From Actinomycetes bacterium (GTDB lineage: Bacteria; Actinomycetota; Actinomycetes; Actinomycetales; Cellulomonadaceae), in contig JAEYUL010000147.1 of assembly GCA_023432565.1 (NCBI GenBank), positions 1-13,167 of the forward strand: 13,167 nt of DNA. The letters are read 5' to 3'. The notes beneath the pieces were generated by a model. It was not told the origin of the DNA. It ran no database searches and was given only the letters and a program-made list of their open reading frames with translations. Positions 5,652-11,960 of the stretch are shown here, piece by piece (positions within the stretch are counted from its first letter, which is position 1; each line of letters starts with the position of its first letter). Both the position numbers and the translations under genes were made by a program.

Positions 5652-7893
5652 ATCGTCGGGTCGGCCAGGTGCGGCGGTTGGCGCGCCTGCGTTCACGGCG
5701 AGTGGGCAGGTCAGGCTGGGTGCGTCCGGGCCTGACGAAGCGCCGTCGCGTGCAGGAGGGACTGGCGCGAGCCGGTCCGGGGCGGTCGGGTCCGGGGCGG
5801 TCCGGTCTGACGAGCACCGATCTGACGAGCACCGGTCCGGCGGCGGCAGCCCGGACGGCGCCGCGGCGGTGGTCGCCAGGCTGAGCGCTGTGGTCGACGA
5901 GCTGATGGACCTCGGGCCGTCGACGCGCTTCGCCGAGCGCTGGACGGGCGTCGAGCGGGCGCGCGTGCTGGCGCTGCTGGACCGGCTGCCCGCGCTCGCG
6001 ACGAGCGTCCGAGCGCCTGTCCTCGTCGCGCAGCAGAGCGCCGCGTCGGATGCCGGTGCGGCGCGCGAGTTCGCCGACCTGCGCGCGCGGACGATCGGCG
6101 GCACCCGTGGCCAGGCGGACCTGCAGGTGGACACCGCTCGCACGCTGACCCGGCTCGCGGGAGTGCGCAATGCGGTGATCGACCGTCAGGTGCTCGAACC
6201 GCACGTCGAGGTGCTCGCGAAGGTCCTGCGCACCGCGGGGCCGGCGGTCGGTGCGTTCCTGTCCTCACCCCGGGGGCAGACGCAGGTCGTCGAGCTCGCG
6301 CACGGGTCCGACGCGCGCCAGTTCTCGCGCGACCTCGCGGTCCTCGTCGCCGCACACGACCCGGCGTCGTTCGAGGACCAGCGCGAGGCCGCGCGGCGGG
6401 CGCGCTTCCTGCACCTGACGCACGCCTCGGACGGCACGTTCCTGCGCGGCCGGCTCGACCCGCTCGCGGGCAGCGCGCTGCAGGCCGCGCTCGACGCGAC
6501 AGGCCACCGGCCGGACGGCGACCGGGCACCCGAGCAGGCACGCGCCGACGCACTCACCGCGCTCGCCCGCCACGCCCTGGGAGTGCCTGCTCCACGCGGC
6601 TCGGGCACACGCGAGCCGGTGCGCGCCGAGCCCGACGCGCCGTCGACCGACGGCACGTCGACGGCGAGCCGCGCGTCCGCGGCGGCCCGCGCAGGCGGCG
6701 GCGCAGCGTGGCGCAGGTCGGGGGTCGACGACGAGAGCGAGGGTGACAAGGAGAGCGACGTCGACGAGGAGAGCGAGGTCGACGACGGCGTGGTCGTGGC
6801 GACGCCGGGGGTAGCTCCGCAGCTCAGCCTGCTCGTCCCTGCCGAGACCTGGTACGCGGTGCACCGTCGCGCCCAGCAGCGCGGTCGAGCCGAGCGACTC
6901 CGCAGCGCGACACGGGCCGGCCTCGGCACACCCCATGGGCAGGGCTGCGACGACGTCACGTCCAGCACCAGGTCAGGGACGCACGCAGGTGAACCCCGCA
7001 GCTCTGAGACCTGCAGCTCTGGGGACTGCGGCTCTGAACCGTGCCGCTCTGGGAACTGCGGCTCTGAACCGTGCCACTCTGGGAACTGCGGCTCTGAACC
7101 GTGCCACTCTGGGGACTGCGGCTCTGAACCGTGCCACCCTGGGGACTGCGGCTCTGAACCGTGCGGCTCTGAACCGTGCGGCCTCGACGCCGCCGAGCGC
7201 GAGGGCTGGGAATGCCGCGGCCGCAGACACGGTGGTCAGGAAGAGGCGCACGTGCTGGCGCCGGCGACGAGCGAGGACGGCAAGGTCGTGTCGGCGAGCG
7301 AGCTCGCGGCGGCGCTGTGCGACTGCGCGATGACGCGCGTCGTCATGAGCGCGCAGGGGGTGCCGCTGGACGTCGGGCGGACCAAGCGGATGTTCACGCC
7401 TGCGCAGCGTAAGGCGGTCGTCGCGCGCGACCGGGTGTGCGCGTGGAACGGGTGCTCGGTCCCGCCCGGCTACTGCCAGGTGCACCACATCGCGTGGTGG
7501 CATCGCGACGGCGGACGAACCGACCTCGCGAACGCCGTGCTCCTGTGCGACTTCCACCATCACGAGGTGCACCGCCTCGACCTGGGCATCACCCGCGAGC
7601 TCGCACCCGCGCCTGCGGTCGACCGGGCGGACGACGTCAAAGACGCCCCGACCGCCGGCACGGACGGCACGGCCGCCGCCTGGGGCACATGCCGGGCCGC
7701 GAGCGCCCGCTCAGACGCGGAGACCGGCTCAGGCGCGAGCGGCACGGTCGTGGGCTACGCAGGCGGCGCGTCAGGGGCGACGGCGGGGTCACGGCCGCGA
7801 GGTCGCGTCGAGCGACCTCGCTACACGTTCCGCGACCGTCTCGGCCGCACCCGCAACGGCCCGGCGGGCACGATGACGCCCCCGCGCACGTGA
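5644..7893 (+). CDS. DUF222 (13E12-type) protein with C-terminal HNH endonuclease domain
   Basis: A 749-residue member of the actinobacterial DUF222-HNH family, longer than most because of inserted repeats. DUF222 spans about residues 78-330. Low-complexity linkers follow: an acidic repeat at 364-381 and a cysteine-rich repeat at 450-514. The HNH domain lies near 590-645, with Cys599 and Cys604 (CAWNGC), His614-His615 (VHHIAWW), Asn630 and Cys635 with His638-640 (CDFHHHEVH): the expected His-Asn-His nuclease core plus zinc ligands. The tail after 645 is Ala/Gly-rich and ends basic. The start is the GTG at 5644, at the SOS box; an in-frame TTG at 5608 is the -35 region. Family members are often multicopy and linked to mobile DNA; their physiological role is not settled. 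The gene separates the rmlA and rmlC relics. Confidence 0.9.
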   Translation: MFESSGRPGAAVGAPAFTASGQVRLGASGPDEAPSRAGGTGASRSGAVGSGAVRSDEHRSDEHRSGGGSPDGAAAVVARLSAVVDELMDLGPSTRFAERWTGVERARVLALLDRLPALATSVRAPVLVAQQSAASDAGAAREFADLRARTIGGTRGQADLQVDTARTLTRLAGVRNAVIDRQVLEPHVEVLAKVLRTAGPAVGAFLSSPRGQTQVVELAHGSDARQFSRDLAVLVAAHDPASFEDQREAARRARFLHLTHASDGTFLRGRLDPLAGSALQAALDATGHRPDGDRAPEQARADALTALARHALGVPAPRGSGTREPVRAEPDAPSTDGTSTASRASAAARAGGGAAWRRSGVDDESEGDKESDVDEESEVDDGVVVATPGVAPQLSLLVPAETWYAVHRRAQQRGRAERLRSATRAGLGTPHGQGCDDVTSSTRSGTHAGEPRSSETCSSGDCGSEPCRSGNCGSEPCHSGNCGSEPCHSGDCGSEPCHPGDCGSEPCGSEPCGLDAAEREGWECRGRRHGGQEEAHVLAPATSEDGKVVSASELAAALCDCAMTRVVMSAQGVPLDVGRTKRMFTPAQRKAVVARDRVCAWNGCSVPPGYCQVHHIAWWHRDGGRTDLANAVLLCDFHHHEVHRLDLGITRELAPAPAVDRADDVKDAPTAGTDGTAAAWGTCRAASARSDAETGSGASGTVVGYAGGASGATAGSRPRGRVERPRYTFRDRLGRTRNGPAGTMTPPRT
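5773..5838 (+). repeat. 15-bp minisatellite in the N-terminal part of the HNH gene
   Basis: Four 15-base units encode RSGAV, GSGAV, RSDEH and RSDEH (residues 44-63) before a Gly-rich stretch. The last two units, at 5806-5820 and 5821-5835 in base terms, share tctgacgagcaccg exactly. The repeat lies in the linker before DUF222 and keeps the frame. Confidence 0.75.
6733..6786 (+). repeat. 18-bp repeat, three copies, encoding an acidic linker
   Basis: Three 18-base units encode ESEGDK, ESDVDE and ESEVDD (residues 364-381). Each begins gagagcga. This strongly acidic stretch follows DUF222 and is followed by a hydrophobic segment. Confidence 0.8.
6991..7185 (+). repeat. 15-bp/30-bp minisatellite encoding a cysteine-rich pentapeptide array
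   Basis: There are 13 units of 15 bases, arranged mostly as 30-base pairs (clear 30-base copies start at 7021, 7051, 7081, 7111 and 7141). In the HNH frame the pentapeptides are EPRSS, ETCSS, GDCGS, EPCRS, GNCGS, EPCHS, GNCGS, EPCHS, GDCGS, EPCHP, GDCGS, EPCGS and EPCGL (residues 450-514), giving 12 cysteines and several histidines. The copies differ at only a few bases, so the expansion is recent or homogenised. The unit length is a multiple of three, so copy number can change without frameshift. Confidence 0.92.
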
Positions 7894-8098
7894 CAGGAAG
7901 GAGAGGTAGCACGCAGCGCGCGCGACCTGCTGGCGGAAGGCGGTCGCTCGTCCGTCGGGCCGATCGCGACTGCCCACCGAGCGCGGCAATGGAGCTCCAC
8001 GACCCCCACAGGGTGGCGATGAAGGACCGGACCTCGACGTGGCGTGGCAGGAGGTCGGCCTCGAGGGCCGTGCCGACGACCGCCGCAGGCCCGAGCAG
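7894..8098. other. Intergenic remnant DNA, no gene recognised
   Basis: Between the HNH stop and the rmlC relic I see no start with a ribosome binding site and no recognised family. A minus-strand frame is open across the region (it includes the stretch ALEADLLPRHVEVRSFIATL), but it has no convincing start and runs into the rmlC relic in the wrong frame. It may be further decayed polysaccharide-locus DNA. No clear terminator was found for the HNH gene. Confidence 0.5.
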
Positions 8099-8224
8099 CG
8101 CCGCTTCGGCGAGGGAGGGGGCGTCGCGGTCCTTGGAACCACTCGAGGAACGACCCGCGCGAGTCACCGACCACCCGCGGCGTCACGCGTAAGCGCCCTC
8201 GACGGCCAACGGCTCCCAGCTCAC
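8099..8224 (-). pseudogene. rmlC: Relic of rmlC (dTDP-4-dehydrorhamnose 3,5-epimerase)
   Basis: A GTG at 8224 overlaps the stop of rmlD by 4 bases (GTGA) and begins MSWEPLAVEGAYA, then meets TGA at 8183-8185. Shifting frame by one base at 8186 continues the protein as VTPRVVGDSRGSFLEWFQ (8133-8186), which is the RmlC N-terminus with its conserved GD.RG.F.E.F pattern. A single lost G in the run gcg(g)tg explains the break. A possible continuation, SLAEAA at 8099-8119, is in yet another frame; beyond that the gene is gone. The intact start and coupling show that rmlC was the second gene of an rmlD-rmlC operon. The product of what remains would be a 13-residue peptide. Confidence 0.82.
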
Positions 8225-9084
8225 ACGCGTTCCTCACTCCCGGTGAGCACCTGGGCGGCGGCAGCCGCCCAACGCGCGCGCCAGTGGCGGATCGGCGCGA
8301 TGCCGACCTCGGTCAGTCTGCGGTGCCCGAGCACGGAGTACGCGGGCCGCGGCGCGGGCCCCGCGAACGCCGCCGACGTCGTCGGCGCCACGATCGCCGG
8401 GTCCATCCCGGCCGCGCCGACGACCTCCTGCGCGAACTCGTGCCATGTCGCCTGACCGGAGGACGTCGCGTGGTAGGTCCCCGCGGGCGCACCCGTCGCG
8501 ACGAGACGCACCACGACCTCCGCGACGTCGACGCTCCACGTCGGCTGGCCGTGCTGGTCGTCGACGACGTCGAGTGCGCCCCGCTGACGCGCGACCCGCG
8601 CGATCGTCTTGGGGAAGCATGCGCCGTGCGCGCCGTACAGCCACGCGGTGCGGACGACGAGGTGGTCACCGCCGGCCGCCGCGACGGCCCGCTCCCCCGC
8701 GGCCTTGGTCCGGCCGTAGGCGCTGCGGGGTGCGGTGGGCGCGTCCTCGTCGTACGGCGTCGTCGCCCTGCCGTCGAACACGTAGTCGGTCGAGATGTGC
8801 ACGAGGCGCGCACCGGCGTCGGCCGCGGCGCGGGCGAGGTTGCCCGCACCGGTCGCGTTGACGGCGTGGGCCTCGTCCTCGTGGGTCTCGGCGTCGTCGA
8901 CCGCGGTGTACGCGGCGCAGTTCACGACGACGTGCGCGCCCGCGAGCGCTGCCGCGCACGACTGCGGCGACAGCAGGTCCACGTCCTCGCGCCCGAGCGC
9001 GACGACCTCCTCGTCGAGCCGCTCAAGACGTGCGACGACGTCCGTGCCGAGCATCCCTGCGGCCCCGACGACCACCCAGCGCAT
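8221..9084 (-). CDS. rmlD: dTDP-4-dehydrorhamnose reductase
   Basis: Predicted cytosolic NAD(P)H-dependent reductase for the last step of dTDP-L-rhamnose synthesis. At 287 residues it is full length. It has an extended short-chain dehydrogenase/reductase fold: GAAGMLG at 7-13 binds the cofactor, VVNCAAYTAVDDAE spans 53-66, STDYVFDG lies at 98-105, and the catalytic YxxxK is Tyr123-Lys127 (SAYGRTKAAGE). The C-terminal substrate part has PAYSVLGHRRLTEVGI. The ATG at 9084 follows GGAGG at 11 bases. It is the only apparently intact rml gene here: the rmlC that overlapped its stop, and the rmlB on the other side, are relics. Function therefore depends on rmlA, rmlB and rmlC copies elsewhere. I see no disabling mutation. 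Confidence 0.92.
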   Translation of the reverse strand: MRWVVVGAAGMLGTDVVARLERLDEEVVALGREDVDLLSPQSCAAALAGAHVVVNCAAYTAVDDAETHEDEAHAVNATGAGNLARAAADAGARLVHISTDYVFDGRATTPYDEDAPTAPRSAYGRTKAAGERAVAAAGGDHLVVRTAWLYGAHGACFPKTIARVARQRGALDVVDDQHGQPTWSVDVAEVVVRLVATGAPAGTYHATSSGQATWHEFAQEVVGAAGMDPAIVAPTTSAAFAGPAPRPAYSVLGHRRLTEVGIAPIRHWRARWAAAAAQVLTGSEERV

Positions 9085-9149
9085 GACGCCCCGTTCCTCC
9101 CGTTTCGCCCGGTGGCCCGGGTCGGGAGCACTCTAGGGCTCGTCACGCG

Positions 9150-9302
9150 CGCCGCATACGGCTTCCGGTCACCGCAGGCGCCGGTCTCATCGGCGCGAAC
9201 GTCGCCCTGCAGACCGTGCGCACCCGCCCGGACGTGCAGGCCACGGTGGTGGACGAGCTCGCGTACGTCGGCGACCTGCGCTCGTCGGCGCCCGTCGCCT
9301 GA
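9150..9302 (+). pseudogene. rmlB: Relic of rmlB (dTDP-glucose 4,6-dehydratase), N-terminal 50 codons
   Basis: The plus strand encodes RRI at its start, then VTAGAGLIGANVALQTVR, RPDV, TVVDELAYVGDLRS and a stop at 9300-9302. This matches the RmlB N-terminus, usually MRRILVTGGAGFIGSNF followed by an RPDV.VTVLDALTYAGNL-type strand. The position expected for Met is GCG. Extra and changed codons follow RRI, and the first Gly of the NAD-binding GGAGFIG is Ala. All of the catalytic part (YxxxK and beyond) is missing. It is divergent from rmlD, so the ancestral layout had rmlB and rmlDC back to back. The relic ends 7 bases before the stop of the last chemotaxis gene. Confidence 0.85.
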
Positions 9303-9309
9303 CCCGCCG

Positions 9310-9792
9310 TCAGATGACGAGCAGGGAGAACGAGCCGCGGCCGTACCCGGCGACGTCCATCGTCAGGTCGGTGCGACGCACGTAGGCGAGCACCCACGCG
9401 GCGATGTCGTTCGGGAGCGGGTCGCCCGGCTGGTAGACGCGGTCGAGCCGTGCGTGAGGGGCGAACTCGTCGTTGAGGAGCGCGGCGGTGACGTTCAGGA
9501 CCTCCGCCGCGTTCTCGGCGAGCGTGGTCGACAGCGCCCCGAGCTCGGCGGCCTCGTCGGACAGCCGCGCAGGCATCAGACCGAGCGCGGCACCGAGGCG
9601 CGCGGCCAGCGGCACGTCGAGCAGCGTGAGCGCGACCAGCTGGTAGAGCCGGTCGACGTACACGCCGACGAGGGCCCCGGCGGCCGGGTCGACCATCGCC
9701 CCGCCCGTCAGCACCGTGATCTCGCGCCCGACGAGGCCCTCGTACAGCTCGCGGACCTGCTTGGCGTTGGGCAGCGGCGTCTGGGCGCTCAT
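9310..9792 (-). CDS. Uncharacterised chemotaxis-operon protein, possible CheX/CheC-like
   Basis: Last gene of the chemotaxis operon, 160 residues, with no signal peptide or membrane helix. Its ATG at 9792 overlaps the preceding cheY stop by 4 bases. I do not recognise the family with certainty. The helix SDEAAELGALSTTLAENAAE runs into EVLNVTAALLND, which has an ExxN motif (Glu97, Asn100) spaced like the ExxN of the CheX two genes upstream (EIANVVGGNLKSLLP). The C-terminus ends in a beta-like VAGYGRGSFSLLVI. It could be a diverged CheX/CheC-type phosphatase or a structural relative that only binds a CheY. The glycine after the motif in active CheX is absent. Its role in chemotaxis is inferred from the operon. 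Confidence 0.85.
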   Translation of the reverse strand: MSAQTPLPNAKQVRELYEGLVGREITVLTGGAMVDPAAGALVGVYVDRLYQLVALTLLDVPLAARLGAALGLMPARLSDEAAELGALSTTLAENAAEVLNVTAALLNDEFAPHARLDRVYQPGDPLPNDIAAWVLAYVRRTDLTMDVAGYGRGSFSLLVI

Positions 9793-10154
9793 GCCAGCAC
9801 CGGGTCGATGACCTCACGGAAGGACTCCGGCGTGAACGGCTTGGCGATGAGGAACAACGCACCGGCCGCCTCAGCGGTCGCACGCATCTCCGGTGAGCCC
9901 TCGGAGGTCACGAAGCCGAACGGCGTCTGGTAGCCGGCGGCGCGCAGGGTGCGCAGCAGCTCCAGTCCGGTCATGTTCGGCATGTTCCAGTCCGACAGGA
10001 CGACGTCCGGCTCGTCGGCCTTGACGGCCGCGAACGCCTCGGCACCGTCGGAAGCCTCGCGCACGTCCCACTCGTAGCCGGCCTGCCGCAAGGTGCGGAT
10101 GACGATCTGCCGCATCACGCGGGAGTCGTCGGCCACGACGACGCTGATGCTCAT
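9789..10154 (-). CDS. CheY-like single-domain response regulator (second copy)
   Basis: A 121-residue receiver domain with nothing attached. It has the acidic pair Asp9-Asp10, phospho-acceptor Asp55 (LSDWNMPNMTG), switch Thr83 (FVTSEG) and Lys105 (IAKPFTP). The ATG at 10154 has a good GGAGG six bases upstream, and it overlaps the cheX stop by 4 bases. It would be phosphorylated by CheA and either bind the flagellar motor or act as a phosphate sink. Both cheY copies here have DWNMP around the acceptor, but they are clearly diverged elsewhere. I cannot say which one drives the motor. Confidence 0.93.
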   Translation of the reverse strand: MSISVVVADDSRVMRQIVIRTLRQAGYEWDVREASDGAEAFAAVKADEPDVVLSDWNMPNMTGLELLRTLRAAGYQTPFGFVTSEGSPEMRATAEAAGALFLIAKPFTPESFREVIDPVLA

Positions 10155-10639
10155 CGGTTTCCTCCAGGGGGTGTGAGGGAGTGGGGTGCGGCGAACCACA
10201 CGTCGACGACGAGGAGGCGGCCCCGCCAGGACAGGGGCAGGTGCTGCGTGCGGACGGCGCCTGCGAGCGGGGGGATCTGCGCGCCGACCTGCGGCAGCCC
10301 GAGCGAGCCGGGGTTCGGCAGCAGCGACTTGAGGTTGCCGCCGACGACGTTGGCGATCTCGCCGAACGCGTCCTCGAGGTCCTCGCGCGAGACGTCCTCG
10401 GAGTCGGGCAGGTCGAGCAGGGCGCGTGCGAGGTCCTCGGCGGTCGCGTGCTCGGTGACGAGGACCGCGCGGCCGGACCACTCGCCGCGCAGGTCGACCC
10501 ACGCGACGACCGGGTCGGACAGCTCGGGGAGCACGCCCTGCCAGGGCAGCAGCAGGCCGAGGTCGCCGTCGACCATCGCGGCGAACACCTCCTGCGCGAT
10601 GGAGTGGACCTGGTCGTGGTCGACGGACGTGGCGCTCAT
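10151..10639 (-). CDS. cheX: CheX-like CheY-P phosphatase
   Basis: A 162-residue cytosolic protein of the CheX/CheC class. The diagnostic helix is DLEDAFGEIANVVGGNLKSL, with the catalytic ExxN as Glu94 and Asn97 and glycines at 100-101. Family members use this Glu and Asn to hydrolyse the phosphoryl group of CheY-P and so end the signal. Only one such motif is present, as in CheX rather than the two-motif CheC. It lies between two cheY genes with 4-base overlaps on both sides, which fits its partner role. The start is the ATG at 10639. Confidence 0.85.
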   Translation of the reverse strand: MSATSVDHDQVHSIAQEVFAAMVDGDLGLLLPWQGVLPELSDPVVAWVDLRGEWSGRAVLVTEHATAEDLARALLDLPDSEDVSREDLEDAFGEIANVVGGNLKSLLPNPGSLGLPQVGAQIPPLAGAVRTQHLPLSWRGRLLVVDVWFAAPHSLTPPGGNR

Positions 10640-11019
10640 GCGGGCTCCTCGAGTGCGACCAGGCCCAGCAGGTCGAGCTTGTCGCGGATCGCGTCGGGCG
10701 TGAAGGGCTTGATCAGGTACTCGTGGGCGCCGGCGGCGAGCGCGCGGACGATCTGCCCGTGCTCGCTCTCGGTGGTGACCATCATCAGCGTGATGGCCCG
10801 CCACGCGGGGTTCGCGCGCACCTGCGTGACGAACGTCAGCCCGTCCATCACGGGCATGTTCCAGTCGACGCACGCGAGGTCGACGTGCTCACCGGCCTCG
10901 AGGTGGTCCAGGGCGGCACGCCCGTGCTCGGCGTGGATCGTCTCGAAGCCGAGGTTCTCCAGCGCTCCGGACACGATCCGGCGCATCGTGCGTGAGTCGT
11001 CGATCACGAGTGCTCTCAT
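10636..11019 (-). CDS. cheY: CheY-like chemotaxis response regulator (first copy)
   Basis: A 127-residue stand-alone receiver domain beginning MRALVIDDSRTMRRIV. Phosphorylation-site residues are Asp7, Asp8, Asp52 (VDWNMPVMDG), Thr82 or Thr83 (MVTTES) and Lys104 (LIKPFTP). MDG after the acceptor loop is closer to classical CheY than the other copy, and the position directly after cheR also supports the motor-binding role. The ATG at 11019 overlaps the cheR stop by 4 bases and its own stop overlaps the cheX start. A stray regulator of another output cannot be excluded. Confidence 0.93.
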   Translation of the reverse strand: MRALVIDDSRTMRRIVSGALENLGFETIHAEHGRAALDHLEAGEHVDLACVDWNMPVMDGLTFVTQVRANPAWRAITLMMVTTESEHGQIVRALAAGAHEYLIKPFTPDAIRDKLDLLGLVALEEPA

Positions 11020-11960
11020 CGGACGGCACCTCCGTGGGCGGTGGGTCGGGTCGCGGCGGCGAACGACGTCGTCGGGCGTGGGACGCACGCGGACGCCGGC
11101 ACGGGACGGGCGGCTGCCGCGAGCGGGTCGTGCTGCGACGGCAGGGCGGACGTGCGCAGGGGGCGGTAGATGGACGTGCGGTCGATCGTCACGCGCTCCC
11201 AGCCCTCGTGGATGCCCAGCGTGGTCTCGGCGGCACCGAGCACGAGCACGCCGTCGGGCCGCAGGACACGCAGCACCCGGTCGAGGATCCCGCGCTTGGT
11301 GGGCGCGTCGAAGTAGATGAGCACGTTGCGCAGGAACACCACGTCGAACGGCCCCGCCGGCGGCAGGTCGAGCAGGTTGTGCGCGCGGAACGTGACCATG
11401 CGGCGCAGCGGCTCGTCGACCTCCCACTCCGTGCCCGCACGGCGCAGGTGGCGCACGAGCATCTGGGCGGGCATGCCGCGGTTCACCTCGAGCTGGGAGT
11501 AGCGGCCCGCGCGGGCGCGCTCGAGCACCTTCTCGGACAGGTCGGTGGCGATGATCTGCGCGCTCATGCTCGTCGGCAGGTCGTCCGACAGGCACATCGC
11601 CAGCGAGTACGGCTCCTGGCCCGTCGAGCACGCGGCGGACCACACCCGCAGGCACCCCGTGCCGGCCCGGGCGGTGACGAGCCGCGGCAGCTCGACGCGG
11701 CGGAGCACCTGAAAGGGTGCGCCGTCCCGGAACCACGACGTCTCGTTCGTCGTCATGGCCTCGACCACCGCGGTCACGAGCGGCGAGCCGGGGTGCGCGC
11801 GCAGGGCGTCGACGAACGTGTCCACGTCCGTGCCCGCCTCGCGTGCGAGCGGCAGCAGGCGTGACTCGACCAGGTACTCCTTGCCCGGGGCGAGCTGGAT
11901 GGCGCTGCGGCGCGCGACGAGCTCGGCGACGAACGCGAACGTCTCGGCTCTCAGGCTCAT
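11016..11960 (-). CDS. cheR: Chemotaxis protein methyltransferase CheR
   Basis: Transfers methyl groups from S-adenosylmethionine to glutamates of chemoreceptors, giving adaptation with CheB. The 314 residues hold an N-terminal helical CheR domain (1-70), then TNETSWFRD (71-79), the SAM-binding motif WSAACSTGQEPYS (107-119), DLSEKVLERARAG, and RNVLIYFD (211-218), all in the family order. The start is the ATG at 11960, overlapping the cheB stop by 4 bases; an in-frame start at 12071 would lie deep inside cheB. After about residue 270 a Pro/Ala-rich tail of some 45 residues is added that I do not recognise. Confidence 0.95.
   Translation of the reverse strand: MSLRAETFAFVAELVARRSAIQLAPGKEYLVESRLLPLAREAGTDVDTFVDALRAHPGSPLVTAVVEAMTTNETSWFRDGAPFQVLRRVELPRLVTARAGTGCLRVWSAACSTGQEPYSLAMCLSDDLPTSMSAQIIATDLSEKVLERARAGRYSQLEVNRGMPAQMLVRHLRRAGTEWEVDEPLRRMVTFRAHNLLDLPPAGPFDVVFLRNVLIYFDAPTKRGILDRVLRVLRPDGVLVLGAAETTLGIHEGWERVTIDRTSIYRPLRTSALPSQHDPLAAAARPVPASACVPRPTTSFAAATRPTAHGGAVR

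Noticed and set aside
3710..5884. 724-codon plus-strand open frame running from vanZ across the permease into the HNH gene
   Set aside because: It is antisense to the permease and overlaps three well-supported features. Only its short TRGVSKPLIP part is meaningful, as a piece of the rmlA relic.
6991..7185. CRISPR array
   Set aside because: The repeats are head-to-tail without unique spacers, have a 15-base period and keep a protein frame, so this is a coding minisatellite.
6935..7333. Second-frame reading of the minisatellite, giving AALGT/AALNR units like a pentapeptide-repeat protein
   Set aside because: The resemblance to A(N/D)LXX repeats is a by-product of a 15-base repeat read in another frame. 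There is no ribosome binding site, and the HNH frame continues through into a conserved domain.
7821..8237. 138-codon minus-strand open frame containing the RmlC-like VVGDSRGSFLEWF
   Set aside because: Only the RmlC piece is conserved. The residues before and after it in this frame do not match RmlC, so it is described as a frameshifted relic.
9143..9883. 246-codon minus-strand frame across the last chemotaxis gene and the rmlB relic
   Set aside because: Arg/Ala/Pro-rich out-of-frame reading of 9310-9792, without start signal or conserved motif.
10181..11320. Plus-strand open frame opposite cheX and cheY
   Set aside because: It is antisense to two genes with intact catalytic motifs and coupled starts. 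Composition is that of a GC-driven shadow frame.
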